Assembly (NCBI RefSeq): GCF_013170705.1
Contig: NZ_CP033334.1
Location: 496,001-560,000 of the forward strand
DNA: 64,000 bases
Origin: Mesorhizobium loti
GTDB lineage: Bacteria; Pseudomonadota; Alphaproteobacteria; Rhizobiales; Rhizobiaceae
Reading direction: 5' to 3'
Numbering within the stretch: the stretch's first letter is position 1; each line of letters starts with the position of its first letter. The translations under genes and the position numbers were made by a program. This document shows, one piece after another, positions 8,330-16,411 of the stretch. Under the pieces are notes generated by a model that ran no database searches, was not told the DNA's origin, and saw only the letters and a program-made list of their open reading frames with translations.

Positions 8330-9424
8330 TCAGCCTTTCTTCTTTTTCTTCGGCTTTTCCGCCTTCTTCACCGGCTTGGAGGCCTTGGCCTTTTCGGCAG
8401 CCTTTGAGGCCGCCGGCTTCTTCGCCGCCAGCTTGGCCAACTGCCTGGTATAGTCCTTGTGCAAGGCGCCCGCGCCCCAGCCTTTGCCCTTGTTCTGCTT
8501 CGACAGCGCATCCATGATCGCGACCAGATTGTCGTCGCGGATCTTTTCCAGTTCGCGGATCGACAGGCCGTGCGCCTGGTCGTCCGACTGCGTGGCGATC
8601 AGGTCGACCAGTTCGTCGTTGAATTCAGGCACGTCCATCAGCTTGGTCCACGGCCATTTCAGGCATGGGCCGAACTGGGCCATGAAGTGGCGCATGCCGG
8701 CCTCGCCGCCGGCGACGCGGTAGACCTGGAACATGCCCATCTGCGCCCAGCGCAGGCCGAAGCCGTAGCGCATGATGTCGTCGAGTTCCTCGACCGTGCA
8801 GATGCCGTCCTTGATCAGCCAAAGCGCCTCGCGCCAGGCCGCTTCGAGCAGACGATCGCCGACGAAGGCCTCGATCTCCTTGCGGATGACGACCGGCTTC
8901 ATGCCGATCGAGGCATAGATCTCCTTGGCGACCTCGATGGCCTCGGGGAAGGTCTGATCGCCGCCGACGATTTCGACCAGTGGCAGGAGGTAGACCGGGT
9001 TGAACGGATGGCCGACGACCAGCCGCTCCGGGTGCTTCTTCATCGCCACCTGCATATCGGTCGGTTTGATGCCGGAGGTTGACGAGCCGACAATGGCGTT
9101 TGCCGGCGCATGGGCGTCGATCTCGGCCAGCACCTTGTGCTTGAGGTCGAGCCGTTCCGGCACGCTTTCCTGGATGAAGTCGGCGTCGGCAACGGCCTCC
9201 GCGATCGTCTTGGCGAAGGTCAGCTTGCCTTCCTTCGGCAGGCCGCCGGGCACCATCTGTTTGTAGGCGCGGCGCGCGCCCTTCATCACTTCCGAGACCT
9301 TGCGCGAGGCTTCCGGGTCCGGATCGAAGATCGACACGTCGATGCCGTTCAAGAGCAGCCGCGCCACCCAGCCGGCGCCGATGACACCGCCGCCAATGGC
9401 GGCCGCCTTGTTGATGATGCTCAT
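8330..9424 (-). CDS. lcdH: L-carnitine 3-dehydrogenase with Lys/Ala-rich C-terminal tail
   Basis: A 364-residue 3-hydroxyacyl-CoA dehydrogenase-fold protein. The NAD loop is GGGVIGAGW near residue 12. The stretch RYGFGLRWAQMG, followed by GGEAGMRHF and CLKWPWTKL, is the signature I associate with carnitine 3-dehydrogenases. It would oxidise L-carnitine to 3-dehydrocarnitine with NAD. The core ends near residue 320 and is followed by about 40 residues made mostly of Lys, Ala and Pro. Some rhizobial enzymes carry a fused thioesterase at this end; here it is absent. The start overlaps the HD gene stop by 4 bases (ATGA). Confidence 0.85.
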   Translation of the reverse strand: MSIINKAAAIGGGVIGAGWVARLLLNGIDVSIFDPDPEASRKVSEVMKGARRAYKQMVPGGLPKEGKLTFAKTIAEAVADADFIQESVPERLDLKHKVLAEIDAHAPANAIVGSSTSGIKPTDMQVAMKKHPERLVVGHPFNPVYLLPLVEIVGGDQTFPEAIEVAKEIYASIGMKPVVIRKEIEAFVGDRLLEAAWREALWLIKDGICTVEELDDIMRYGFGLRWAQMGMFQVYRVAGGEAGMRHFMAQFGPCLKWPWTKLMDVPEFNDELVDLIATQSDDQAHGLSIRELEKIRDDNLVAIMDALSKQNKGKGWGAGALHKDYTRQLAKLAAKKPAASKAAEKAKASKPVKKAEKPKKKKKG

Positions 9425-10050
9425 GCGGAAGCTCCGGTTCTTGTCCTGGCTGTTTCGGGATCGATGAGAGGCACGCGCTCGCCGGCGCGGATCACCGCGG
9501 GGTCGTAGGCCTTGCGGGCGAAGACCTCGAGCACGAAGGGCCGGAAGAAGTCGATCGGCAGCGTCTCGTAATCGGGGTCAAAGCTCGACTGGTCCCAGCG
9601 TTCGCAAAACTGGTCGCAGTCGTCGAAATAGGCATGGCCGGCAAAGCGGTCGCGCGCATGGCGATTGCCGCCGAGATGGTGGGCGTAATAGAGCCGCTGG
9701 AAGTCACCGTGCTTTTCCACCACCCAGGTGCATTGCTCGCGCACGAAGGGTTTCAGGATCGAAGCGGCGTATTCGTCGTGATTGTAGGGCGCGTAGATGT
9801 CGCCGATGTCGTGCAGCAGCGCGCAGGCGATCCAGTCGGTGTCGGCGCCGTCGCGCCAGGCGCGCGTCGCCGCCTGCAGCGAATGGCCGAGCCGGGTGAT
9901 CTTGTAGCCCGACAGGCCTTCGTCGAGTTGCACCAAAGCGTCGAGCAGACGATCGCCGGTCTTGGCGGCGTAGTCGATTTCATGGGCGGTCAGGAACTCG
10001 TAATCGTCCCTGTCACCATCCTTCATCGCGGTGAATTTGACGGTTGTCAT
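9421..10050 (-). CDS. HD-domain protein, possible mixed-valent di-iron oxygenase or hydrolase of the carnitine operon
   Basis: A 209-residue HD-superfamily protein. Potential metal ligands are His56 (LGHS), His80-Asp81 (LLHDIGD), His91 (NHDEY), His114 (VEKHGD) and Asp153 (RWDQ). This H...HD...H...H...D pattern is longer than the minimal HD phosphohydrolase set and recalls the PhnZ/TmpB/myo-inositol oxygenase group, some of whose members act on trimethylammonium compounds. The gene lies between BKACE (17 bases) and carnitine dehydrogenase (4-base overlap), so a role on a trimethylammonium intermediate is plausible. Whether it is an oxygenase, a thioester hydrolase substitute or a nucleotide phosphohydrolase cannot be decided from sequence. 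Confidence 0.75.
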   Translation of the reverse strand: MTTVKFTAMKDGDRDDYEFLTAHEIDYAAKTGDRLLDALVQLDEGLSGYKITRLGHSLQAATRAWRDGADTDWIACALLHDIGDIYAPYNHDEYAASILKPFVREQCTWVVEKHGDFQRLYYAHHLGGNRHARDRFAGHAYFDDCDQFCERWDQSSFDPDYETLPIDFFRPFVLEVFARKAYDPAVIRAGERVPLIDPETARTRTGASA

Positions 10051-10067
10051 TCTCGATGCCCTCCAAA

Positions 10068-10985
10068 CTATGCCGCGATCGGCGCCCGCTTGGTCAGGTT
10101 GAGCTTCTTGCGCACTTCCTCTGGCCCCAGGATCCGAGCGCCGAGATTGGTGACGATGCTGGCGGCGCGCTCGACCAGCTGCGCATTGGTCGCCAGCACG
10201 CCCTTGTCCAGCCAGAGGTTGTCTTCCAGCCCGACGCGGACATTGCCGCCGGCGAGCACCGCGGCCGCGGCATAGGCCATCTGGTTGCGGCCGATGGAAA
10301 AAGCCGACCAGTTCCAGGTCGACGGCACGTTGTTGACCATGGCCATGAAGGTGTTGAGATCGTCAGGCGCGCCCCACGGCACGCCCATGCAGAGCTGCAC
10401 CAGCGCGTCGGGGTTGAGCACCTTTTCCTCGACCAGCTGCTTGGCGAACCATAGATGGCCGGTGTCGAAGGCCTCGATCTCGGGCTTGACGCCGAGCGCC
10501 GTCATCATGCCGCCCATGGCACGCAGCATGCCGGGCGTGTTGGTCATGACATAGTCGGCTTCGGCGAAATTCATGGTGCCGCAGTCGAGCGTGCAGATTT
10601 CCGGCAGGCACTGGCGCACATGTTCCATGCGGTTGGTGGCGCCGCCCATGTCGGTGCCCTTCTCGTTAAGCGGCAGCGGCGCTTCCGGCGAGCCGAACAC
10701 CATGTCGCCGCCCATGCCGGCGGTGAGGTTCAGGATGACGTCGACATCCGCCGCGCGGATGCGCTCGGTCACCTCGCGGTAGAGATGCACGTCGCGGCGC
10801 GGCTTGCCGGTCTCTGGGTCGCGGACATGGCAATGGACGATCGCGGCACCGGCCTTGGCCGCGTCAATGGCCGAATCGGCGATCTGCTTGGGCGAACGCG
10901 GCACATGCGGGCTACGATCCTGCGAGCCGCCGGATCCGGTCACGGCACAGGTAATGAAGACCTCACGGTTCATCGCAAGCGGCAT
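10068..10985 (-). CDS. BKACE (DUF849) beta-keto acid cleavage enzyme, candidate 3-dehydrocarnitine:acetyl-CoA enzyme
   Basis: A 305-residue TIM-barrel enzyme of the 3-keto-5-aminohexanoate cleavage family. The zinc ligands are visible as HCHVRD (two His) near residue 47 and the Glu in RVGLEDN near residue 230. Start choice: the ATG at 10985 follows GGGAGGAG, while the open frame extends uselessly to 11078 through a repeat. Known family members condense a beta-keto acid with acetyl-CoA, giving acetoacetate and a new acyl-CoA. With carnitine dehydrogenase downstream the expected products are betainyl-CoA plus acetoacetate. It is the first gene of the minus-strand operon. Confidence 0.88.
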   Translation of the reverse strand: MPLAMNREVFITCAVTGSGGSQDRSPHVPRSPKQIADSAIDAAKAGAAIVHCHVRDPETGKPRRDVHLYREVTERIRAADVDVILNLTAGMGGDMVFGSPEAPLPLNEKGTDMGGATNRMEHVRQCLPEICTLDCGTMNFAEADYVMTNTPGMLRAMGGMMTALGVKPEIEAFDTGHLWFAKQLVEEKVLNPDALVQLCMGVPWGAPDDLNTFMAMVNNVPSTWNWSAFSIGRNQMAYAAAAVLAGGNVRVGLEDNLWLDKGVLATNAQLVERAASIVTNLGARILGPEEVRKKLNLTKRAPIAA

Positions 10986-11012
10986 GGAATTCTCCTCCCA
11001 ATCGAAACAGCC

Positions 11013-11060
11013 ATGCATGTCGCCCAAAAGTGGGAACCGGTTTTGGGGCAACGACATGCA
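11013..11060. repeat. Palindromic repeat family B, copy 1
   Basis: A 48-base element bounded by ATGCATGTCG and CGACATGCA, with an internal CCCAAAAGTG...GGTTTTGGGGC inverted arm. A closely matching copy lies at 53491-53538. It sits in the divergent region between the BKACE operon and the GlxA regulator, and contains the misleading ATG at 11056. Confidence 0.75.
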
Positions 11061-11121
11061 CAGGAACCCGCATAACATTGCGCGACTTGCAGGGGACTGC
11101 TTTGCGCTTTACGAAGGCTGC

Positions 11122-12102
11122 GTGACAAAAAACGAAAAACCGACAATCTTTCGCGCCGAACAGTCGCCGCTCAAGGTGACGCTGCTGGTGTTTTCCGGCG
11201 CATCCATCATGTGCGTGGCGTGCACCGTCGACCCGCTGCGTGCCGCCAACCGTATTGCCGGCGAAACCCTGTTCGACTTCAAACTGGTTTCGGTGACCGG
11301 GGAAGCGCCGGTCACCACATGCGGCCTGCCCGTGGCGGTCAGCGGCCGGTTCGATGCGACGGAGCCAACCGATGTCCTGGTCGTGGTCGCGGGCTTCGGC
11401 ACACAGAACTATGCCACGTCGGCCTTGCTCGCCGGCCTGCGCCGCGCGGCGCGGGCGGCTCGCGCCTGCGGCGGCGTCGAGGCGGGCACATGGCTGGTGG
11501 CGCGCGCCGGCCTGCTGGAGGGGCGCAGCGCCACGACGCATTGGGAGGACATGGAGGATTTTTCGTCGGCCTTTCCCGGGGTCGACGTGCGCCCCGACCG
11601 GTACATCATCGATGGGCCGGTATTCACCACCGGCGGCGCCTCGCCGACGCTGGACCTGATGCTGCACCTGATCCGCACCCGGCTCGGCATGGCCGTGGCG
11701 CTCGATGTGGCAAGCGCGTTCATCTACGACCAGGCACGGGTAGCGACCGACGCGCAGCCGCTGGTCTCGCTTGGCCGGCTCGACGGCTACGATCCACGCC
11801 TGGCGCAGGCGATCCGGCTGATGGAAGCGCATGTCGACCAGCCGCTGACCATAGAAGCCATAGCAAAGCGCGCCGGCGTGACGGCCCGGACCCTGGAAAG
11901 TATTTTTCGCAAGTCGATCGGCGAGACGCCTGGCGCCTATTATCTGAGGCTTCGCCTGGGCGCGGCGCGCCGGCTGGTGGTCGACACCAGGGTGGCGATG
12001 GCGGATATTGCCGGGCGGACGGGATTCTCATCCGCCGCGGCGTTTTCCAGAGCGTTTTCAAGAGCATTTGGCGAAGCCCCGGTCAGGCTTCGTCGGGGTT
12101 AA
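11122..12102 (+). CDS. GlxA family (AraC/DJ-1) transcriptional regulator, likely regulator of the carnitine operon
   Basis: From GTG 11122 the protein has 326 residues, usual for this family; GAAGG lies 4 bases upstream. An in-frame ATG at 11056 lies in a mobile palindrome and is a doubtful start. Residues about 15-195 form the DJ-1/PfpI-like sensor (VTLLVFSGASIMC, VVVAGFGTQNY), lacking an obvious catalytic triad. The C-terminal third is an AraC double helix-turn-helix (IEAIAKRAGVTARTLESIF and MADIAGRTGFSSAAAFSRAF). It is divergent from the carnitine operon. CdhR, which controls carnitine catabolism in Pseudomonas, belongs to the same family, supporting the role. Confidence 0.82.
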   Translation: MTKNEKPTIFRAEQSPLKVTLLVFSGASIMCVACTVDPLRAANRIAGETLFDFKLVSVTGEAPVTTCGLPVAVSGRFDATEPTDVLVVVAGFGTQNYATSALLAGLRRAARAARACGGVEAGTWLVARAGLLEGRSATTHWEDMEDFSSAFPGVDVRPDRYIIDGPVFTTGGASPTLDLMLHLIRTRLGMAVALDVASAFIYDQARVATDAQPLVSLGRLDGYDPRLAQAIRLMEAHVDQPLTIEAIAKRAGVTARTLESIFRKSIGETPGAYYLRLRLGAARRLVVDTRVAMADIAGRTGFSSAAAFSRAFSRAFGEAPVRLRRG

Positions 12103-12302
12103 GCGGCGTTCCGGCGATCGGTGCCAGCGTCGATCTGCGAGCGCATCTGCCTCGCAAGACGGATTTCGAAACGGCTGCTGACGGCGCGATCCCATTCGTT
12201 TTTCACGTCGTCGGTCGGCCGCGGCAGCGCCATCAGCCGGTCAATGATCGATCCGGTCTCACCGGATGAGAGCAGGGCGTCGATTTCGCGTTCGTGCTGC
12301 AT
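12099..12302 (-). CDS. Small hypothetical protein (67 aa)
   Basis: A short, charged, probably helical protein that I do not recognise. The ATG at 12300-12302 follows an excellent ribosome binding site (AAGGAGG about 8 bases upstream), the main reason for accepting it. The sequence has KNEWDRAVSSRFEIRLARQM, consistent with a soluble helical bundle. It is convergent with the GlxA-type regulator gene, overlapping its stop by 4 bases. Confidence 0.6.
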   Translation of the reverse strand: MQHEREIDALLSSGETGSIIDRLMALPRPTDDVKNEWDRAVSSRFEIRLARQMRSQIDAGTDRRNAA

Positions 12303-12477
12303 ATCGGTTCGCCTCCTTCCTTTTCACCCGCCACAGGTCCCTTTTATACGAGATACGTGACGGCAGTTTGAAGGCAAGAGCGAGGTCATTGAGGGGCACC
12401 CAGGGGCAAAACCTTGTCGCCGAATGAGCGCTTTGGCGCAAAGCCGTTACGCACGCCAAAATCCGGATCAGGGGACG

Positions 12478-12963
12478 TCAGCCCAGCCGCTTCTCGAACA
12501 GAACGGTTGTGAAACCGCTGTCCCATTCGTCATCCGGATAGCGATCTTTTTCGACGTAGCCGAGCGCCTTGTAGACGCTCTGGGCGCGCTCGTTGAACGT
12601 ATCGGTCTCGAGCCGAGCCTGGCGGAATCCGTCAGCGCGGATAGCCTGTTCGGCGTGCGCCAGCAGACTGCCGCCTACGCCCTGGCCCTGACGGCTGGCC
12701 CTGACATGCAAAGCCTCGATGAAATCGCCGCGCCAGTGGATCAGGCCGGCAATCTCGCCGCCGATCTCGGCAATGGTGAATTCCGGCCAGCTCTCCTGGA
12801 CATAGCGCCCGCCAAGATCGGTCTCGACATAGCGCCGCGCCGATGCCTGGGTAATGTGCGGCAGCCAGGTGCCCTCGAACGTCTCCCGCAGCACCTTTTT
12901 GAGAGCCACGAGATCGCTCAGCCGCGCCTTGCGCACCGTGATCTGTCCGTTTGCCATTTTCAT
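12478..12963 (-). CDS. GNAT family N-acetyltransferase
   Basis: A 161-residue single-domain acetyltransferase. It shows the N-terminal ITVRKARLSDL strand, the EIAGLIHW strand, the acetyl-CoA pyrophosphate loop in RGQGVGGSLL-like form (SRQGQGVGGSLLAHAE) and the C-terminal ETDTFNERAQSVYKALGY motif. All four GNAT motifs are in order. The acceptor substrate is unknown. A GGGAG lies before the ATG. It precedes xylA's 3' end by 84 bases on the same strand, but nothing ties it to xylose use. Confidence 0.85.
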   Translation of the reverse strand: MKMANGQITVRKARLSDLVALKKVLRETFEGTWLPHITQASARRYVETDLGGRYVQESWPEFTIAEIGGEIAGLIHWRGDFIEALHVRASRQGQGVGGSLLAHAEQAIRADGFRQARLETDTFNERAQSVYKALGYVEKDRYPDDEWDSGFTTVLFEKRLG

Positions 12964-13047
12964 CTCCCTTCGGGAGAGCGAACTAGCAAAAGGCGATCAC
13001 GGCGGCTTTCAGCCACATCGGGCAGATGTCTGTCCAGAAGTCAGGCG

Positions 13048-14373
13048 TCAGACGTAACGGTTGACGATGTTCTCCAGCAGTTCCTGGCGGCCGGAGCGCG
13101 GCTGCGGCTCGATCTTCTTCTTCACCACGCGCTCGGCGATCTCCTCCAGCGTGCGCTTGCCCGCCAGCATCGCCTTGGCCTCGGCGCTGTTCCAGCCGGC
13201 GTAGCGCTCGGCCAACGGCGCGGACAACGCCTTGTCCTCGATCATGCGGGCGGCTGCCTTGAGTCCGCGCGCGCAGGAATCCATACCGCCGATGTGGCCG
13301 ATCAGCAGATCCTGCGGGTCGAGCGACTGGCGGCGCAGCTTGGCGTCGAAATTGGTGCCGCCGGTCTTGAAGCCGCCGGCCTGCAGGACCTGGTAATAGG
13401 CCAGCGCCATCTCCGGCACGTTGTTGGGGAACTGATCGGTGTCCCAACCCGACTGGTAGTCGTTGCGGTTCATATCGATGGAGCCGAAGACACCGAGCGC
13501 GTTGGCCAGCGCCAGCTCGTGCTCGAACGAATGGCCGGCCAGGATGGCATGGCCCTGCTCGATGTTGAGCTTGACCTCCTTCTCCAGGCCGAAGCGCTTG
13601 AGGAAGCCGTAGACGGTGGCGACGTCGTAATCGTATTGGTGCTTGGTCGGCTCCTGCGGTTTCGGCTCGATCAGGATGGTGCCCTTGAAGCCGATCTTGT
13701 GCTTGTAGTCGACGACGAGGCTGAGGAAGCGGCCGGCCTGTTCCTGCTCGCGGGCGAGGTCGGTGTTGAGCAGCGTCTCGTAGCCCTCGCGGCCGCCCCA
13801 CAGCACATAGTTCTCGCCCTTCAACCGCTTGGTGACGTCGATGCAGCTCTTCACCGTCGCCGCCGCATAGGCGAACACGTCCGGATCGGGATTGGTGGCG
13901 GCACCCGACATGAAGCGGCGGTTGGAGAACAGGTTCGCCGTGCCCCACAGGAGCTTGACACCGGTCTGCTTCATCTTGGTGGCGAAATAGTCGGCGATCT
14001 CGTCGAGGCGGGCGGCACTCTCGGAAAAATCCTTGCCCTCGGGCCGGACATCGGCGTCATGGAAGCAGAAATAGGGCGCGCCGAGCAGAGAGAACATCTC
14101 GAAGGCGACATCGGCCTTGAGTTTCGCCAGTTCCATCGTGTCGACGCCGCCGGCCTTGGGGAACCAGGGACGGTCGAAGGTCTGGCCACCGAACGGATCG
14201 CCGCCCGGCCAGGCGAAGGAATGCCAGTAGGCGACAGCGAAACGAAGATGGTCTTCCAGCCGCTTGCCGGCGACGACCTCGTCGGGGTTATAGAAGCGAT
14301 AGGCCAGCGGATTGGTCGAATCCGGCCCCTCATATTTGATCTTCTGGATGTCGCCGAAAAATCCGCTGCTCAT
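13048..14373 (-). CDS. xylA: Xylose isomerase
   Basis: A 441-residue isomerase converting D-xylose to D-xylulose, of the usual class II length. The TIM-barrel active site is evident: [11 protein letters not shown] (catalytic His and Asp), metal-binding [15 protein letters not shown], and [11 protein letters not shown]. The N-terminal [10 protein letters not shown] and [18 protein letters not shown] segments are typical. The ATG at 14373 is preceded by GAGAGGAC. The xylulokinase gene lies about 500 bases upstream on the same strand, separated by a plus-strand SnoaL-like gene, so the pair is not a simple operon. Confidence 0.96.
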   Translation of the reverse strand: MSSGFFGDIQKIKYEGPDSTNPLAYRFYNPDEVVAGKRLEDHLRFAVAYWHSFAWPGGDPFGGQTFDRPWFPKAGGVDTMELAKLKADVAFEMFSLLGAPYFCFHDADVRPEGKDFSESAARLDEIADYFATKMKQTGVKLLWGTANLFSNRRFMSGAATNPDPDVFAYAAATVKSCIDVTKRLKGENYVLWGGREGYETLLNTDLAREQEQAGRFLSLVVDYKHKIGFKGTILIEPKPQEPTKHQYDYDVATVYGFLKRFGLEKEVKLNIEQGHAILAGHSFEHELALANALGVFGSIDMNRNDYQSGWDTDQFPNNVPEMALAYYQVLQAGGFKTGGTNFDAKLRRQSLDPQDLLIGHIGGMDSCARGLKAAARMIEDKALSAPLAERYAGWNSAEAKAMLAGKRTLEEIAERVVKKKIEPQPRSGRQELLENIVNRYV

Positions 14374-14480
14374 GATTTCTGTCCTCTCTCGAATAGTTCG
14401 CCCTGATTACCTCAGGCGTAATTGGTTTCGGTCCTGCACCGGTCGAAAAGGCTGATGTCAACAAACAAAGGAGACAGACC

Positions 14481-14843
14481 ATGACCGACCTCAACGCAAT
14501 CGCCGAGGGCTACATCACCGCCTGGAACGAAAGCGATGCCAGCCGCCGCGCCGAATTGCTCAAGGCGACCTTCACCGAAGACGTCAGCTATCGCGATCCG
14601 CTCATGCAGGGCGACGGCCATGACGGCGTCGCGGCGCTGATCGACGGCGTGCATCAGCGCTTTGCCGGCTTCCGGTTCTCGCTGAAGGGCGCGCCGGACG
14701 GGTTTGCCGACAAGATCCGCTTCTCCTGGAATCTCGGCCCGGAAGGCACACCTTCCATGATCGAAGGCACCGACATCGGTGTCATCGAGAACGGCCGCCT
14801 GAAGAGCGTCACCGGCTTCCTCGACAAGGTGCCGGCGCAGTGA
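14481..14843 (+). CDS. SnoaL/NTF2-like fold protein
   Basis: A 120-residue cone-shaped NTF2-like domain. It has the N-terminal helix with YITAWNESDASRRAELL, the Trp and Asp of which line the pocket in this superfamily, then FTEDVSYRDPL, HQRFAGFRF and the closing IEGTDIGVIENGRLKSVTGFLD strands. A good AAGGAG lies about 8 bases before the ATG. It is on the plus strand wedged between minus-strand xylA and xylB. Members may be isomerases, dehydratases or ligand-binding proteins, so the function is open. Confidence 0.8.
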   Translation: MTDLNAIAEGYITAWNESDASRRAELLKATFTEDVSYRDPLMQGDGHDGVAALIDGVHQRFAGFRFSLKGAPDGFADKIRFSWNLGPEGTPSMIEGTDIGVIENGRLKSVTGFLDKVPAQ

Positions 14844-14875
14844 GTTGCCGAGCTGTGGCGTGGGCGAGAAACCGC

Positions 14876-16330
14876 TCACGCCGTGGCGCCCCTGATTGCC
14901 GGATACAGCGCCCGGTAACGGTGATACGCATCGGCATAGGCACCGCCGAGCCTGGCATCCGGTTCGATCGTGGCATCTGTCCTGGGCGCGGAGCAGACGG
15001 CCAGCGGATCGGCACCGGTCGCCGCGATCAGGCCAAGCCTGGCGGCGCCAAAGGCGGCGCCGAAATCGCCGTCGGCTGGAATATCCACCGGCACCTGCAG
15101 CGCGGTGGCGATCGATTTCAGCCAGTAGCGCGAGCGCGAGCCGCCACCGATCGCCGTCACCCGCGTCAGTGTGGTGCCGGCTTTCTTCAGGGCTTCGAGG
15201 CTGTCGCGAAAGGCGAAGGCGACGCCTTCCAGAACCGCCTGCGTCAGCACCGCGCGGCTCGATTCATGCGCCAGGCCGGTGAAGGAACCGCGAATGGCGG
15301 AATCATTGTGCGGCGTACGCTCGCCGGAGAGATAGGGCAGGAAGGACACGCCGCTCGGCGCCATCAGCGCGTCACCCAGTTCAGCGGTCAGTTCGCCCGC
15401 GCCTTTGCCCGTGATCTCCGACAGCCAATTGAGCGAATCGGTCGCCGACAGGATGACGCCCATCTGATGCCAGGTGTTGGGCAGCGCATGGCAGAAGGTG
15501 TGGACCGCGCTTGCCGGGTTGGGCAGATAGGACGCGTTGGCGGCAAACAGCACGCCCGACGTGCCGAGCGAGACAAAGGCATGGCCGGCGCCGACCGTGC
15601 CCATGCCGCAGGCGGAAGCCGCATTGTCGCCGGCGCCGCCGGCAACCGGGATGCCGGCCTCGACGCCCCATTTCGACGCCAATTCGGCACGCAACCCGCC
15701 GGCCTTCTGTGTGCCCTCGACCAGGGACGGCATCTGCTTCTCGTCAAGCGCGGTGGCGGCGAGCAGTTCGGCCGACCAGCGGCGCTTGCCGACATCGAGC
15801 CAGGACGTGCCGGCCGAATCCGACATCTCCGAAATGTGTTCGCCGGCGAGCCAGAGCCGCAGGAAATCCTTCGGCAGCAGCACCTTGGCAACCTTGGCGA
15901 AGACGGCGGGCTCGTTGTTCTTCACCCAGGCAAGCTTGGGTGCGGTGAAGCCAGGGAAAACGATGTTGCCGGTCAGCGCGCGGAAGCGCGGGTCGGCGTC
16001 GAGTGCCGACGCCTCGACATGGCTGCGCGTATCGTTCCACAGGATGCAGGGACGCAGCACGTGATCGGCCGCGTCGAGCAAGGTGGCGCCGTGCATCTGG
16101 CCCGACAGGCCGATGCCTTTGACCGCCGCGAACTGCTTGGGATGGGAAGCCTTCAGTTCACCGATCGCGTCTTCGCAGGCGCGTATCCAGTGCGACGGAT
16201 CCTGTTCGGACCAGCCGGGATGCGGCCGCGAAACGTCAAGCGAGCCGTGGCCGGAGCCGACGACATTCTGTCCGGCATCCATCAGCAGCGCCTTGACGCC
16301 CGACGTGCCCAGGTCGAGGCCGAGATACAT
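14876..16330 (-). CDS. xylB: Xylulokinase
   Basis: A 484-residue FGGY-family kinase phosphorylating D-xylulose at O5. The start at 16330 is supported by GGGAGGAAAAC just upstream; the frame extends six codons further. Visible motifs are the phosphate-1 loop LGLDLGTSGVKALL at the N-terminus, GLSGQMHG near residue 78, the catalytic Asp region in GGAGDNAA, and the C-terminal AIGGGSRSRYWLKSIA adenosine motif. With xylA it completes entry of xylose into the pentose phosphate pathway. No xylose transporter or XylR is in the window. Confidence 0.95.
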   Translation of the reverse strand: MYLGLDLGTSGVKALLMDAGQNVVGSGHGSLDVSRPHPGWSEQDPSHWIRACEDAIGELKASHPKQFAAVKGIGLSGQMHGATLLDAADHVLRPCILWNDTRSHVEASALDADPRFRALTGNIVFPGFTAPKLAWVKNNEPAVFAKVAKVLLPKDFLRLWLAGEHISEMSDSAGTSWLDVGKRRWSAELLAATALDEKQMPSLVEGTQKAGGLRAELASKWGVEAGIPVAGGAGDNAASACGMGTVGAGHAFVSLGTSGVLFAANASYLPNPASAVHTFCHALPNTWHQMGVILSATDSLNWLSEITGKGAGELTAELGDALMAPSGVSFLPYLSGERTPHNDSAIRGSFTGLAHESSRAVLTQAVLEGVAFAFRDSLEALKKAGTTLTRVTAIGGGSRSRYWLKSIATALQVPVDIPADGDFGAAFGAARLGLIAATGADPLAVCSAPRTDATIEPDARLGGAYADAYHRYRALYPAIRGATA

Positions 16331-16351
16331 GTTTTCCTCCCATGCCATTAT

Positions 16352-16372
16352 TTTTTTCGGATCTCGAAAAAA
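16352..16372. promoter_or_regulatory. Inverted repeat upstream of xylB (possible operator)
   Basis: Perfect 8-base arms TTTTTTCG and CGAAAAAA separated by GATCT, about 22 bases upstream of the xylB start. The size and symmetry suit a repressor operator overlapping the promoter or leader. It could instead act as a terminator for the upstream TPR gene (stop at 16412), as T and A tracts flank the stem in both directions. Confidence 0.4.
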
Positions 16373-16411
16373 TCTGGCCGAGCCAGTTTTTAAGGCAAGA
16401 TCCGCTCCGGG

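Noticed and set aside
12424..14406. 660-codon plus-strand frame opposite xylA and the GNAT gene
   Set aside because: Low-complexity, Leu/Ala/Arg-rich translation typical of a complementary-strand shadow; xylA on the other strand has complete active-site motifs.
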